A stretch of DNA of 64,000 nt from Mycolicibacterium neoaurum VKM Ac-1815D (lineage in GTDB: Bacteria > Actinomycetota > Actinomycetes > Mycobacteriales > Mycobacteriaceae), in contig NC_023036.2 of the NCBI RefSeq assembly GCF_000317305.3, positions 3,720,001-3,784,000 of the forward strand, in the 5' to 3' direction. The position numbers and the translations under genes are program-made. Positions 34,666 through 42,884 of the stretch are shown one piece after another (the first letter of the stretch is position 1; every line of letters begins with the position of its first letter). The notes under the pieces are model-generated. The model ran no database searches. It worked only from the letters and a program-made list of their open reading frames with translations, and was not told the origin of the DNA.

Positions 34666-35490
34666 CTATCGGGTCATCCAGGCACGCCATTGCGCCACCA
34701 CCTCGTCCAGATCGGTTCCCAGGGTCTCCCGCACGGCGGTGGCGGGGTCGGGATGCCCGGCCCCGCAGGCCCGCAGGTAGAGCGCTTTGAGCGCCGGGGC
34801 ACCGTACCGCTCGGCGACGAACCGGCTGAACCACCAGGCCCGGTCATAGGCGTCCGAACGCGCCGGGCCGGCGGTCTGCAGGTCGGCGTCCGTCGGCAGC
34901 TGCGCCAGTCGCGCGCCGTCCGGCGGGGGCGGTTGAGCCGGGCGCCCGACGTAGTCGGCCACCCCCTCGGTCAGCCAGAGCGGAGCGTCGGCCACGGTCT
35001 GCGCGCGGGCCGCGTAGTGGAACAGTTCGTGGCGGACCACGATGCCCAGGGCGGTCGCGCCCATGTCGGCGGCGCCTGGAGCAAACACCATGCCGTCGGC
35101 GGTGGTGGCGGCCGCGATATCGGCACTGCCGTGGGCGAGCACCCGGAACTGCTCGTCGGATTCGGTCACCACGACCACGATCTGGCCAGGCCAGTCCGTC
35201 CCCCAGAATGCGGAGACGGCATCCACCGCGCCGGGAAGCTCGGCGGCGATCCGGTCGATCAAGGGCTGACTGCGCGCACCGCCGAGCCCGCGCAGAGCGC
35301 CGGTGCGGCCACCGGGCAGGGCGACGGTGGTGGTGACGGCCGTGCCTGCCGGCGTGTTCGTGGCGGGCGTCGCGGTGGTCGCCATCGTCGCATCGGAACC
35401 GGACACGGCCGTCGTCGAGGTGGTCTGGCAACCGGTGAGCAGTACCGCGGCGGCTATGCCGACAATGGCGGCTATGGCGGCTATGGCCAC
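34666..35490 (-). CDS. Putative lipoprotein metallopeptidase (HELFH gluzincin-like)
   Basis: The 274-aa product has a signal peptide ending in the lipobox LLTGC (Cys21), a Ser/Thr/Ala-rich linker, then a domain with H154-E-L-F-H158 and a downstream LTE175GVADYVG. HExxH with a later Glu before G-x-A-x-Y/F is the zinc-site pattern of small gluzincin peptidases. The frame is open to 35598 but would overlap ripC, so I use the GTG at 35490. It corresponds to the Rv2189c position. Activity is inferred from motif only. The signal region contains a repeated GCCATAGCC. Confidence 0.78.
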   Translation of the reverse strand: MAIAAIAAIVGIAAAVLLTGCQTTSTTAVSGSDATMATTATPATNTPAGTAVTTTVALPGGRTGALRGLGGARSQPLIDRIAAELPGAVDAVSAFWGTDWPGQIVVVVTESDEQFRVLAHGSADIAAATTADGMVFAPGAADMGATALGIVVRHELFHYAARAQTVADAPLWLTEGVADYVGRPAQPPPPDGARLAQLPTDADLQTAGPARSDAYDRAWWFSRFVAERYGAPALKALYLRACGAGHPDPATAVRETLGTDLDEVVAQWRAWMTR

Positions 35491-35521
35491 GTCGCTGCCG
35501 CTCAGGGCGACCTTCAGCGGA

Positions 35522-36655
35522 TCAGTACCGGCGCACGTTGTGGATGGGTGCGTTGTTGACCGGGGCCACCACCACGGGCTGACCGAAGGTCGAGGCATGC
35601 ACCATCATGCCGTTGCCGATGTAGATCCCGACATGCGAGGCATCGGAGTAGTAGGACACGACATCACCGGGCTGCATCTGGTCGGTCGAGACCGGTTGGC
35701 CACCGGCGGCCAGGGCGTAGCTGGAATGCGGCAGCGAGATACCGGCCTGCCCGAAGGCCCACTTCACCAGACCGGAGCAGTCGAAGGCCCCGGGGCCCTC
35801 AGCTCCCCACGAGTACGGCGAACCGAGGCGCGTCAACGCGGCCTGCACGGCGGCCGAGCCTCCGCCGGATCCCGGCGCGGCGGCCGGCGGGGCGATATCA
35901 CCGGGCGGGATACCCGCGGGCGGTGCTGCCAGCACACCGGGATCGTCTGCGGGCAACGGTGCGGGCGGGGGCGGGACGACGCCCTCGGGCACCGGCGGGA
36001 TCGCGGCAAGCGTCTCGCGCTGGGCCGGGGTCAGCCGCTCGTACTGCGACTTGACGATGGCGATCTCGACCTGCAGCTTGCTTTGCTTGGATTGCAGATC
36101 AGCGCGCACTGCGGCGGCCTGCTCTGCGGCGGTCTTGGCATCGGCGGCCGAGCGCGCCGAGGCGGATTCGGCCTGCGCGGCCAAGGCGCTGGTCTGCTTG
36201 AAGTTGTGCATCTGGGCCGACATCTCGGTGGCCATCACCCGCTGCACGGCAAGCTGGTCGATGAGCACCTGCGGCGAGCTCGCCGTCAGCATGGCGTCCA
36301 GCCCGTCGGTGCGACCACCCATGTACTGCGCGGCGGCGATGTTGTTGACCGAGGTCTGGAACTTTGCCAGGTCGGCCTTCGCCGCGTCGGCGGCGGCGAG
36401 GTCGGCGTTGTGCTTGTCCTCGGCGGCGGCCTGCGCAGCCAGCTTCTCGTCGAGATCGAGCTGGGCGGCGTGCATGTTCTCGGTGGCGATCTCGGCCTGA
36501 TGGGACAGCTCATTGAGCTTTGCCAGCGCATCCTCGGCCGGGTCGGCGTTGACGCCGGTGGCCAGCGATCCACCCAGGATGGTCAGGCCCGCCAACGCAC
36601 CGATGAGGGCTCGCTTAACGCCACGCTTACGCCGGTCCGACAAATCAGGCCTCAA
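35522..36655 (-). CDS. ripC: Secreted NlpC/P60 D,L-endopeptidase RipC
   Basis: RipC cleaves the peptidoglycan stem between D-Glu and mDAP during division. The 377-aa precursor has an N-terminal signal (to about 37), a long coiled coil (about 39-215, Ala/Gln/Lys rich) and a Pro-rich hinge (221-262). The NlpC/P60 domain follows with Cys293 (FDCSGLV), His341 (ASHVGIYIG) and His353. In mycobacteria the coiled coil lets FtsEX control the enzyme. The start is a TTG at 36655. It lies upstream of the putative metallopeptidase gene. Confidence 0.93.
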   Translation of the reverse strand: MRPDLSDRRKRGVKRALIGALAGLTILGGSLATGVNADPAEDALAKLNELSHQAEIATENMHAAQLDLDEKLAAQAAAEDKHNADLAAADAAKADLAKFQTSVNNIAAAQYMGGRTDGLDAMLTASSPQVLIDQLAVQRVMATEMSAQMHNFKQTSALAAQAESASARSAADAKTAAEQAAAVRADLQSKQSKLQVEIAIVKSQYERLTPAQRETLAAIPPVPEGVVPPPPAPLPADDPGVLAAPPAGIPPGDIAPPAAAPGSGGGSAAVQAALTRLGSPYSWGAEGPGAFDCSGLVKWAFGQAGISLPHSSYALAAGGQPVSTDQMQPGDVVSYYSDASHVGIYIGNGMMVHASTFGQPVVVAPVNNAPIHNVRRY

Positions 36656-36809
36656 GGTATTGCGTCCTTACAACTGCGAGTCAGCCGCGACGAACTACTG
36701 TTAGGTCTCGAACAGGTTACGAAACGGCATCGGGCTTGTCCAACGGAGGGCGTGAATTCGACAGGCGTCCGGGATTAAATTTTTGCTTCCCGTGGTTGAT
36801 CACGTGTCA

Positions 36810-37085
36810 TCACGCCACACCAGTTCTACCATCCGGAGGCCCTTGCCGACGGATCGGAACCAGCCGCAGCCGCGGCGCCAAACCGACATCGGCCAACACC
36901 TCCAGCGCCTGACGCTCGTCATCCAGCAAAGTTGCCGGAACTCCGAGCAACACGCTGACCACGCAGTCCTGGCAGCCCGGACCGCGCACGGCGCAGTCAT
37001 CGCAGTCGATGGTCACCGAGCCGTGCCCGGGTACCTGTGCCGCACCGCTGAACTCCTCGAAATCCTCACCCATCGGGTGTGTCAT
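36810..37085 (-). CDS. Small Cys-rich conserved protein
   Basis: This 91-aa protein opens MTHPMGEDFEEFSGA and contains TIDCDDCAVRGPGCQDCVV, two C-x2-C pairs seven residues apart. It could bind zinc or an Fe-S cluster. The C-terminal half (LDDERQALEVLADVGLAPRL) looks helical and soluble. A protein of this type is, to my knowledge, found at this position in other mycobacteria but has no assigned role. It is divergent from the exonuclease gene and lies upstream of ripC on the same strand. Confidence 0.8.
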   Translation of the reverse strand: MTHPMGEDFEEFSGAAQVPGHGSVTIDCDDCAVRGPGCQDCVVSVLLGVPATLLDDERQALEVLADVGLAPRLRLVPIRRQGPPDGRTGVA

Positions 37086-37188
37086 GGCCGTCCGTCCTTC
37101 CCTGCGCCGGGTCGTCCGGCGATTCCCCCGCACCGTAACGGCGGGCACCGACACGCCCCGCCGGTCCAGCCCGCGCACGCGGCTGGGG

Positions 37189-39027
37189 ATGTCACCGCCC
37201 ACGGCTACCGTCGCCGATGTGCCGCAGCTGAGCTTCGCCGACCTCGACGGTCCGGCCGACGTTTGGGCCGACCCGCTTGCCGATCCGGAAGCCGGTATCG
37301 CACTGGCCGACACGACCTTCGTGGTGGTCGATCTGGAGACCACCGGCGGCAGCCGTGAGCACGACGCCATCACCGAGATCGGTGCGGTCAAGATTCGCGG
37401 CGGCGCGGTACTCGGGGAGCTGGCCACCCTGGTCGACCCCGATTGCGTCATCCCGCCGCAGATCGTCGAGCTGACCGGAATCACCACGGCGATGGTGCGC
37501 GACGCGCCGAAGATCCACACGGTGCTCCCGGCCTTCCTGGAGTTCTCCCGCGGCGCGGTCCTGGTCGCCCACAACGCCGGTTTCGACATCGGGTTCCTGC
37601 GGGCCGCCGCGCAACGACAGGGACTGCCCTGGCCGCAGCCACAGGTGCTGTGCACGGTCAAACTCGCCCGCCGGGTGCTGACCCGCGACGAGGCGCCCTC
37701 GGTCAAGCTCTCCGCGCTGGCCCGGCTGTTCGGCGCCTCGACCACGCCGACCCACCGGGCCCTCGATGACGCCCGCGCCACCGTCGACGTCCTGCACGGC
37801 CTGATCGAACGGGTCGGCAACCAGGGCGTGCACACCTACTCCGAACTGCGCGGCTACCTACCCGACAAGAGTGCGCCACAACGTCGCAAACGCCATCTGG
37901 CCCAAGACGTTCCGAGCAGTCCGGGGGTCTACCTGTTCCGCGGGCCGGCCGACGAGGTGCTCTACGTGGGCACGGCGGTCAACCTGCGCCGCCGGGTCGG
38001 CCAGTACTTCACCGGAGCCGATCCGCGCACCCGGATGAAGGAGATGGTCGCGCTGGCCACCCGCGTCGACCATGTGGAGTGCGCGCACCAGTTGGAGGCC
38101 GGGGTGCGCGAGCTGCGGCTGCTGGCGGCCCACGCGCCGCCCTACAACCGGCGGTCGAAATTCCCGCGCAAGTGGTGGTGGATCACCCTGACCGAGGAGG
38201 CGTTCCCCCGGTTGTCGGTGGTCCGCCGCCCGCGCAGCCCGCGCGCGCTGGGGCCGTTCACGGCGCGAGCCGACGCCGTCGACACCGCCGAGGTGCTGGC
38301 CCGCGGCGCCGGTCTGCGCACCTGCACCGCCCGGCTGTCCCGCAGCGCACAGCACCGCTGCGCCGAACGCGAGCTCTCCCCCTGCCCTGCCCCGCCCGGT
38401 GCGGATTTGGCCGGGTACGCCTCGGCCGCGCGCCGGGCGGCCGATCTGATCGACGGCGCCGACCACAGCGTCATCGCCCACGTCGTCGGACAGATCGAGG
38501 AATTGGCCGGCCAACACCGCTATGAGACCGCGGCCCGCTTACGCGATCACACCGCGACCGCGGTCGAGAAGATCGCCCGTGGCCAACAGTTGCGCGCCCT
38601 GGCCGACGTCGATCAGATCGTGGCGGCCCAGCCGGACGGCCAGGGCGGCTGGCACCTCGCGGTCATCCGGCACGGGCAGCTCGCCTCGGCCGGGTGCGCC
38701 CGCCGGGGTGTTCCGCCGATGCCGGTGGTGGACGCCATCACCGCTGCGGCACAGACGATCCTGGGCGAGGACGCGCCGCTGGGCGGTGCGTTGGTCGAGG
38801 AGACGGGGCTGATCGCCCGGTGGCTGACCACTCCCGGGGTGCGCATCGTGACCGCCGAGCCCGGCTACGCGTCACCGATCGGATCGGTGATGCACTGGGC
38901 CGGCTGGGCGGCCCGTGCGCGCACCGCGCAGCTGGCCAGCAGACCCGAGACCGATCTGCTCGACGACCGCTACGGCGTGCATCCGCCGCGCCGGGCGGAC
39001 CGCGCTAGCTTGCGGCCTTCTGGGTGA
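37189..39027 (+). CDS. DEDDh exonuclease fused to UvrC-type GIY-YIG nuclease (Rv2191-like)
   Basis: This 612-aa two-domain protein has an N-terminal DEDDh 3'-5' exonuclease of the DnaQ type (about 40-210): FVVVDLETTGG, VAHNAGFDIGFL and THRALDDARATVDVL. A GIY-YIG domain follows (about 240-325, SPGVYLFRGPADEVLYVGTAVNLRRRV) with the conserved Tyr, Arg and an ELRLLAAHAPPYN Glu region. The rest resembles the UvrB-contact part of UvrC but lacks the C-terminal RNase H half. It is probably a repair nuclease of the Cho/UvrC class. The start is ATG 37189; a GTG at 37219 with a -10-like TACCGT is an alternative. Confidence 0.88.
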   Translation: MSPPTATVADVPQLSFADLDGPADVWADPLADPEAGIALADTTFVVVDLETTGGSREHDAITEIGAVKIRGGAVLGELATLVDPDCVIPPQIVELTGITTAMVRDAPKIHTVLPAFLEFSRGAVLVAHNAGFDIGFLRAAAQRQGLPWPQPQVLCTVKLARRVLTRDEAPSVKLSALARLFGASTTPTHRALDDARATVDVLHGLIERVGNQGVHTYSELRGYLPDKSAPQRRKRHLAQDVPSSPGVYLFRGPADEVLYVGTAVNLRRRVGQYFTGADPRTRMKEMVALATRVDHVECAHQLEAGVRELRLLAAHAPPYNRRSKFPRKWWWITLTEEAFPRLSVVRRPRSPRALGPFTARADAVDTAEVLARGAGLRTCTARLSRSAQHRCAERELSPCPAPPGADLAGYASAARRAADLIDGADHSVIAHVVGQIEELAGQHRYETAARLRDHTATAVEKIARGQQLRALADVDQIVAAQPDGQGGWHLAVIRHGQLASAGCARRGVPPMPVVDAITAAAQTILGEDAPLGGALVEETGLIARWLTTPGVRIVTAEPGYASPIGSVMHWAGWAARARTAQLASRPETDLLDDRYGVHPPRRADRASLRPSG

Positions 39028-40090
39028 AGCGCACCCAGTTGGCCAGCAGCCGCTCCGCTGCGCCCGAGTCGATCGACTCGGCGGCCCGGGCCAGCGCGGA
39101 CTCCCAGGACGGTGTCCATTGCGCATCACTGGTCAGTCCGGCGTGGGCCACCATCGCGCCGGCGGCGTTGAGGATCACCGCATCGCGCACCGGGCCCTGG
39201 GCCCCGCCCAGCACCGCACGCACCGAGGCCGCGTTGGCCTCGGCATCGCCGCCGACGAGCTCGCTGAGATCGGCCCGCCGGAAACCGAACGCGGCGGGGT
39301 CCAGCGTCAGCCGGTCCACCGTGCCTGCCTGCACCCGCCAGATGGTGCTGGTGGTCGTCGTGGTGAGTTCGTCGAGACCGTCATCGCCGTGCACCACCAG
39401 CGCGCTGGCACCGCGGGCGGCGAAGACCCCGGCCATCACCTCGGCCAGATCGCCCCAGGCGCAACCGAACAGCCCGGCGCGCGGCGCGGCCGGGTTGGTC
39501 AGCGGACCGAGCAGGTTGAAGACCGTGGGCACGCCGATCTCGCGGCGCACCACCGAGGCATGCCGGTAGGACGGATGGAACTGCGGCGCGAAGGCGAAGG
39601 CGATACCGACCTCGGCGACGCTGCGGGCCACCTCGTCGGGTCCCAGGTCGATGCGCACGCCCAGCGCCTCGAGGGTGTCGGCGCCACCGGACAGCGACGA
39701 GGCGGCGCGGTTGCCGTGTTTGACCACCGGGATACCGGACGCCGCGGTGACGATGGAGGCCATGGTCGACAGGTTCACGGTGTTGGCGCCGTCGCCGCCG
39801 GTGCCGACGATGTCCACGGCCTCGGCCGCCCGGTCACCGATCAGTGCGGCCGGGATTCGGCGGGCATGCTTGAGCATGGTGTCGGCCAGTTCGGTCACTT
39901 CCGCCGACGTCGGTCGCTTCATCCGCATCGCCACCGCGAACCCGGAGATCTGCGCCGGGGTCGCCGAGCCGGTCATGATCTGGTCCATGGCCCATGCCGA
40001 CTGGCCGCGCAACAGATCCTGATGCGTGGTGAGCCGACCCAGGATCAGGGGCCAGGTGATGTTCTCGGAGACGTTCTCAGCGGATGACAC
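39005..40090 (-). CDS. trpD: Anthranilate phosphoribosyltransferase TrpD
   Basis: TrpD joins anthranilate to PRPP in tryptophan synthesis. The 361-aa protein has the PRPP loop VDIVGTGGDGANTVNLST, the anthranilate site VKHGNRAASSLSGGADTLEALG and the family tail. As in M. tuberculosis it stands alone, away from the other trp genes, divergent from ctaE. It overlaps the 3' end of the exonuclease gene by 23 bp (convergent). Confidence 0.96.
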   Translation of the reverse strand: MSSAENVSENITWPLILGRLTTHQDLLRGQSAWAMDQIMTGSATPAQISGFAVAMRMKRPTSAEVTELADTMLKHARRIPAALIGDRAAEAVDIVGTGGDGANTVNLSTMASIVTAASGIPVVKHGNRAASSLSGGADTLEALGVRIDLGPDEVARSVAEVGIAFAFAPQFHPSYRHASVVRREIGVPTVFNLLGPLTNPAAPRAGLFGCAWGDLAEVMAGVFAARGASALVVHGDDGLDELTTTTTSTIWRVQAGTVDRLTLDPAAFGFRRADLSELVGGDAEANAASVRAVLGGAQGPVRDAVILNAAGAMVAHAGLTSDAQWTPSWESALARAAESIDSGAAERLLANWVRFTQKAAS

Positions 40091-40203
40091 GCCGTGATGT
40101 TATCGCCCGTGCGCGCACCGTTATCCGGCCGTCACCAGTGGTGCACCGCCTCGGGTTTCTGCCCAATTCTGAACCCGGCTGGTGTTCGTCAACTACAAAG
40201 CGT

Positions 40204-40219
40204 CATACTTGCACCTGTG
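40204..40219 (+). promoter_or_regulatory. Leaderless-type promoter at ctaE
   Basis: CATACT (40204-40209) ends 7 nt before the GTG start at 40217. That spacing puts the transcription start on the first base of the codon, as in leaderless mycobacterial mRNAs. No ribosome binding site is present. Confidence 0.6.
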
Positions 40220-40828
40220 ACGAGCGCTGTTGGGACCTCGGGGACCGCGATTACCTCCCGCGTACATTCGCTGAACAGGCCGAATATGGTCAGTGTCGGC
40301 ACCATCGTGTGGCTTTCCAGTGAGCTGATGTTCTTCGCTGGTCTGTTCGCGATGTACTTCACCGCGCGGGCTCAGGCACAGGGTGTATGGCCGCCCGAGC
40401 CGACCGAGCTGAACCTGTGGTTGGCCGTACCGGTCACCGCGGTGCTGGTCGCCTCCTCCTTCACCTGCCAGATGGGTGTCTTCGCCGCCGAGCGGGGTGA
40501 CGTCTTCGGGCTGCGCCGCTGGTACGTGATCACGCTCCTGATGGGCACGTTCTTCGTACTCGGCCAGGGCTACGAATACATCCACCTCGTCGAGCACGGC
40601 ACCACGATCCCGGGCAGTGCGTACGGGTCGGTGTTCTATCTGGCCACCGGCTTCCACGGCCTGCACGTGATCGGCGGTCTGGTCGCCTTCATCTTCCTGC
40701 TGATCCGTACCCGGATGAGCAAGTTCACTCCCGCACAGGCCACCGCCGCGATCGTCGTGTCGTACTACTGGCACTTCGTCGACATCGTGTGGATCGCGCT
40801 GTTCGCAGTCATCTACTTCGTACGGTGA
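40217..40828 (+). CDS. ctaE: Cytochrome c oxidase (aa3) subunit III CtaE
   Basis: This 203-aa subunit III of the aa3 terminal oxidase has five membrane segments and family motifs WLSSELMFFAGLFAMYFTAR, GTFFVLGQGYEY, GFHGLHVIGGLVAFIF and SYYWHFVDIVWIALF. It heads the ctaE-qcrC-qcrA-qcrB operon, which in actinobacteria yields the obligate bcc-aa3 supercomplex. The GTG start is supported by the spacing of the upstream -10. Confidence 0.96.
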   Translation: MTSAVGTSGTAITSRVHSLNRPNMVSVGTIVWLSSELMFFAGLFAMYFTARAQAQGVWPPEPTELNLWLAVPVTAVLVASSFTCQMGVFAAERGDVFGLRRWYVITLLMGTFFVLGQGYEYIHLVEHGTTIPGSAYGSVFYLATGFHGLHVIGGLVAFIFLLIRTRMSKFTPAQATAAIVVSYYWHFVDIVWIALFAVIYFVR

Positions 40829-40875
40829 CCGGCTCGCCGATGCGTCCGTTGACCTCAAAGATGAGAAGGGGATCG

Positions 40876-41691
40876 ATGTCGTCCACCAAGTCCCGCCGTC
40901 GGTTTCGACGCCGTGTGTCGGCAGCGCTGCTGCTGCTGCTCGGGTTGTCGGCAGCCGGTGTAGTCGCCGCAACGCTGACGCCGACACCTCAGGTGGCGGT
41001 GGCCGACGAATCGCAGTCGGCGCTGCTGCGCACCGGTAAGCAGCTGTTCGACACCTCGTGCATCAGCTGCCACGGCGCGAACCTGCAGGGTGTCACCGAC
41101 CGCGGTCCCAGCCTGATCGGCACCGGTGAGGCGGCCGTGTACTTCCAGGTCTCCACCGGCCGGATGCCCGCGATGCGCGGCGAGGCGCAGGCCCCGCGCA
41201 AGGATCCGGTCTTCGACGAGCATCAGATCGACGCACTGGGCGCCTACGTCCAGGCCAACGGTGGCGGGCCGATCGTCCCGCGGGAGGCCAACGGCCAGAT
41301 CGCCGATGAGTCCCTGCTGGCCGGCGACGTCGCCCGCGGCGGCGACCTGTTCCGGTTGAACTGCGCCTCCTGCCACAACTTCACCGGCAAGGGCGGAGCC
41401 CTGTCCTCCGGTAAGTACGCCCCGGACCTCGGTGAGGCCGCGAAGGTCCCCGCGCAGGTGTACACCGCGATGCTCACCGGACCCCAGAACATGCCGAAGT
41501 TCTCGGATCGTCAGCTCACCCCCGAGGAAAAGGCCGACATCGTCACCTATGTGGTCGAGGCGGCCAACACCCCGGATCCCGGCGGCTACGGTCTCGGCGG
41601 CTTCGGCCCCACCACTGAAGGCATGGCCATCTGGATCATCGGGATCGTGGCCGCAGTCGGCATCACGATGTGGATCGGAGCTCGTGCATGA
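40876..41691 (+). CDS. qcrC: Diheme cytochrome c subunit QcrC of the bcc complex
   Basis: This 271-aa diheme cytochrome replaces the separate cytochrome c in the actinobacterial bcc-aa3 supercomplex. There is an N-terminal membrane anchor, two heme motifs (TSCISCHGANLQG and LNCASCHNFTGKGG), and a C-terminal membrane helix (MAIWIIGIVAAVGITMWIGA). The ATG at 40876 follows AGAAGGGG. It overlaps the qcrA start as ATGA. Confidence 0.97.
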   Translation: MSSTKSRRRFRRRVSAALLLLLGLSAAGVVAATLTPTPQVAVADESQSALLRTGKQLFDTSCISCHGANLQGVTDRGPSLIGTGEAAVYFQVSTGRMPAMRGEAQAPRKDPVFDEHQIDALGAYVQANGGGPIVPREANGQIADESLLAGDVARGGDLFRLNCASCHNFTGKGGALSSGKYAPDLGEAAKVPAQVYTAMLTGPQNMPKFSDRQLTPEEKADIVTYVVEAANTPDPGGYGLGGFGPTTEGMAIWIIGIVAAVGITMWIGARA

Positions 41692-42884
41692 GCGCGAACA
41701 TCAAGGGTAGCGACACCTCGGGCGGGCCGGTCCCCGGTCAGCCCAGTGACGAGGAACTGGCGAAGATGTCCCGCGAGGAGCTGCTCGAACTGGGCGGCAA
41801 ACTCGACGGTGTCGAGATCGTCTACAAGGAGCCGCGCTGGCCGGTCGAGGGAACCAAGGCCGAGAAGCGCGCCTCGCGCACCGTCGCCTACTGGTTGTTG
41901 CTCGGCGGTTTCTCCGGGCTGGCCCTGCTGCTGGTCTTCCTCTTCTGGCCGTGGGAGTACGTCCCCTACGGTGGCGAGGGCGAACGCCTCTACACGCTGG
42001 CCACCCCGCTCTACGGCCTGACCTTCGGTCTGTCGATCCTGGCCATCGGTGTCGGCGCGGTGCTCTTCCAGAAGAAGTTCATCCCCGAAGAGATCACCAT
42101 CCAGGACCGCCATGACGGCGCGTCGGCGGAAATCCACCGCAAGACCATCGTCGCGAACCTGACCGATGCGCTCGAGGGTTCGACGATCAAGCGTCGCAAG
42201 CTGATCGGCCTGTCGGCCGGTATCGGCCTGGGCGCCTTCGGCCTGGGCACCCTGGTGGCCTTCATGGGCGGCCTGATCAAGAACCCGTGGAAGCCGGTCG
42301 TGCCGACCGCCGAGGGCAAGAAGGCCGTGCTGTGGACCTCCGGCTGGACCCCGCGCTACGAGGGCGAGACGATCTACGTGGCCCGCGCGACCGGTCTGCC
42401 CGGCGAGTCGGCGTTCGTCAAGATGCGTCCCGAGGACATCGACGCCGGCGGCATGGAGACCGTGTTCCCGTGGCGTGAGTCCGACGGCGACGGCACCACC
42501 GTCGAGTCGTCGCACCACCTGTTCGAGATCGCCATGGGCGTGCGCAACCCGGTGATGCTCATCCGCATCAAGCCCCAGGACATGCCGCGCGTGGTCAAGC
42601 GTCAGGGCCAGGAGAGCTTCAACTTCGGTGAGCTGTTCGCCTACACGAAGGTCTGCTCGCACCTGGGCTGCCCGTCATCGCTGTACGAGCAGCAGACCTA
42701 CCGGATCCTGTGCCCGTGCCACCAGTCGCAGTTCGACGCGCTGCACTTCGCGCGCCCGATCTTCGGCCCCGCTGCCCGAGCCTTGGCGCAGCTGCCCATT
42801 ACCATCGACAAGGACGGCTATCTGGTCGCCAACGGCGACTTCATCGAACCCGTCGGACCGGCATTCTGGGAGCGGAAATCATGA
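41688..42884 (+). CDS. qcrA: Rieske iron-sulfur subunit QcrA of the bcc complex
   Basis: This 398-aa subunit has three membrane helices (two early ones flank PWEYVPYGGEG, and a third lies near 185-205). The C-terminal Rieske domain shows C-x-H-x15-C-x2-H: VCSHLGCPSSLYE and LCPCHQSQFD. Three helices rather than one is the actinobacterial pattern. It overlaps qcrC and qcrB by 4 nt each. Confidence 0.97.
   Translation: MSANIKGSDTSGGPVPGQPSDEELAKMSREELLELGGKLDGVEIVYKEPRWPVEGTKAEKRASRTVAYWLLLGGFSGLALLLVFLFWPWEYVPYGGEGERLYTLATPLYGLTFGLSILAIGVGAVLFQKKFIPEEITIQDRHDGASAEIHRKTIVANLTDALEGSTIKRRKLIGLSAGIGLGAFGLGTLVAFMGGLIKNPWKPVVPTAEGKKAVLWTSGWTPRYEGETIYVARATGLPGESAFVKMRPEDIDAGGMETVFPWRESDGDGTTVESSHHLFEIAMGVRNPVMLIRIKPQDMPRVVKRQGQESFNFGELFAYTKVCSHLGCPSSLYEQQTYRILCPCHQSQFDALHFARPIFGPAARALAQLPITIDKDGYLVANGDFIEPVGPAFWERKS

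Noticed and set aside
36656..36809. c-di-AMP (ydaO-type) riboswitch upstream of ripC
   Set aside because: Such elements precede wall hydrolase genes in actinobacteria, but I found no recognisable ydaO core in this 154-bp region.
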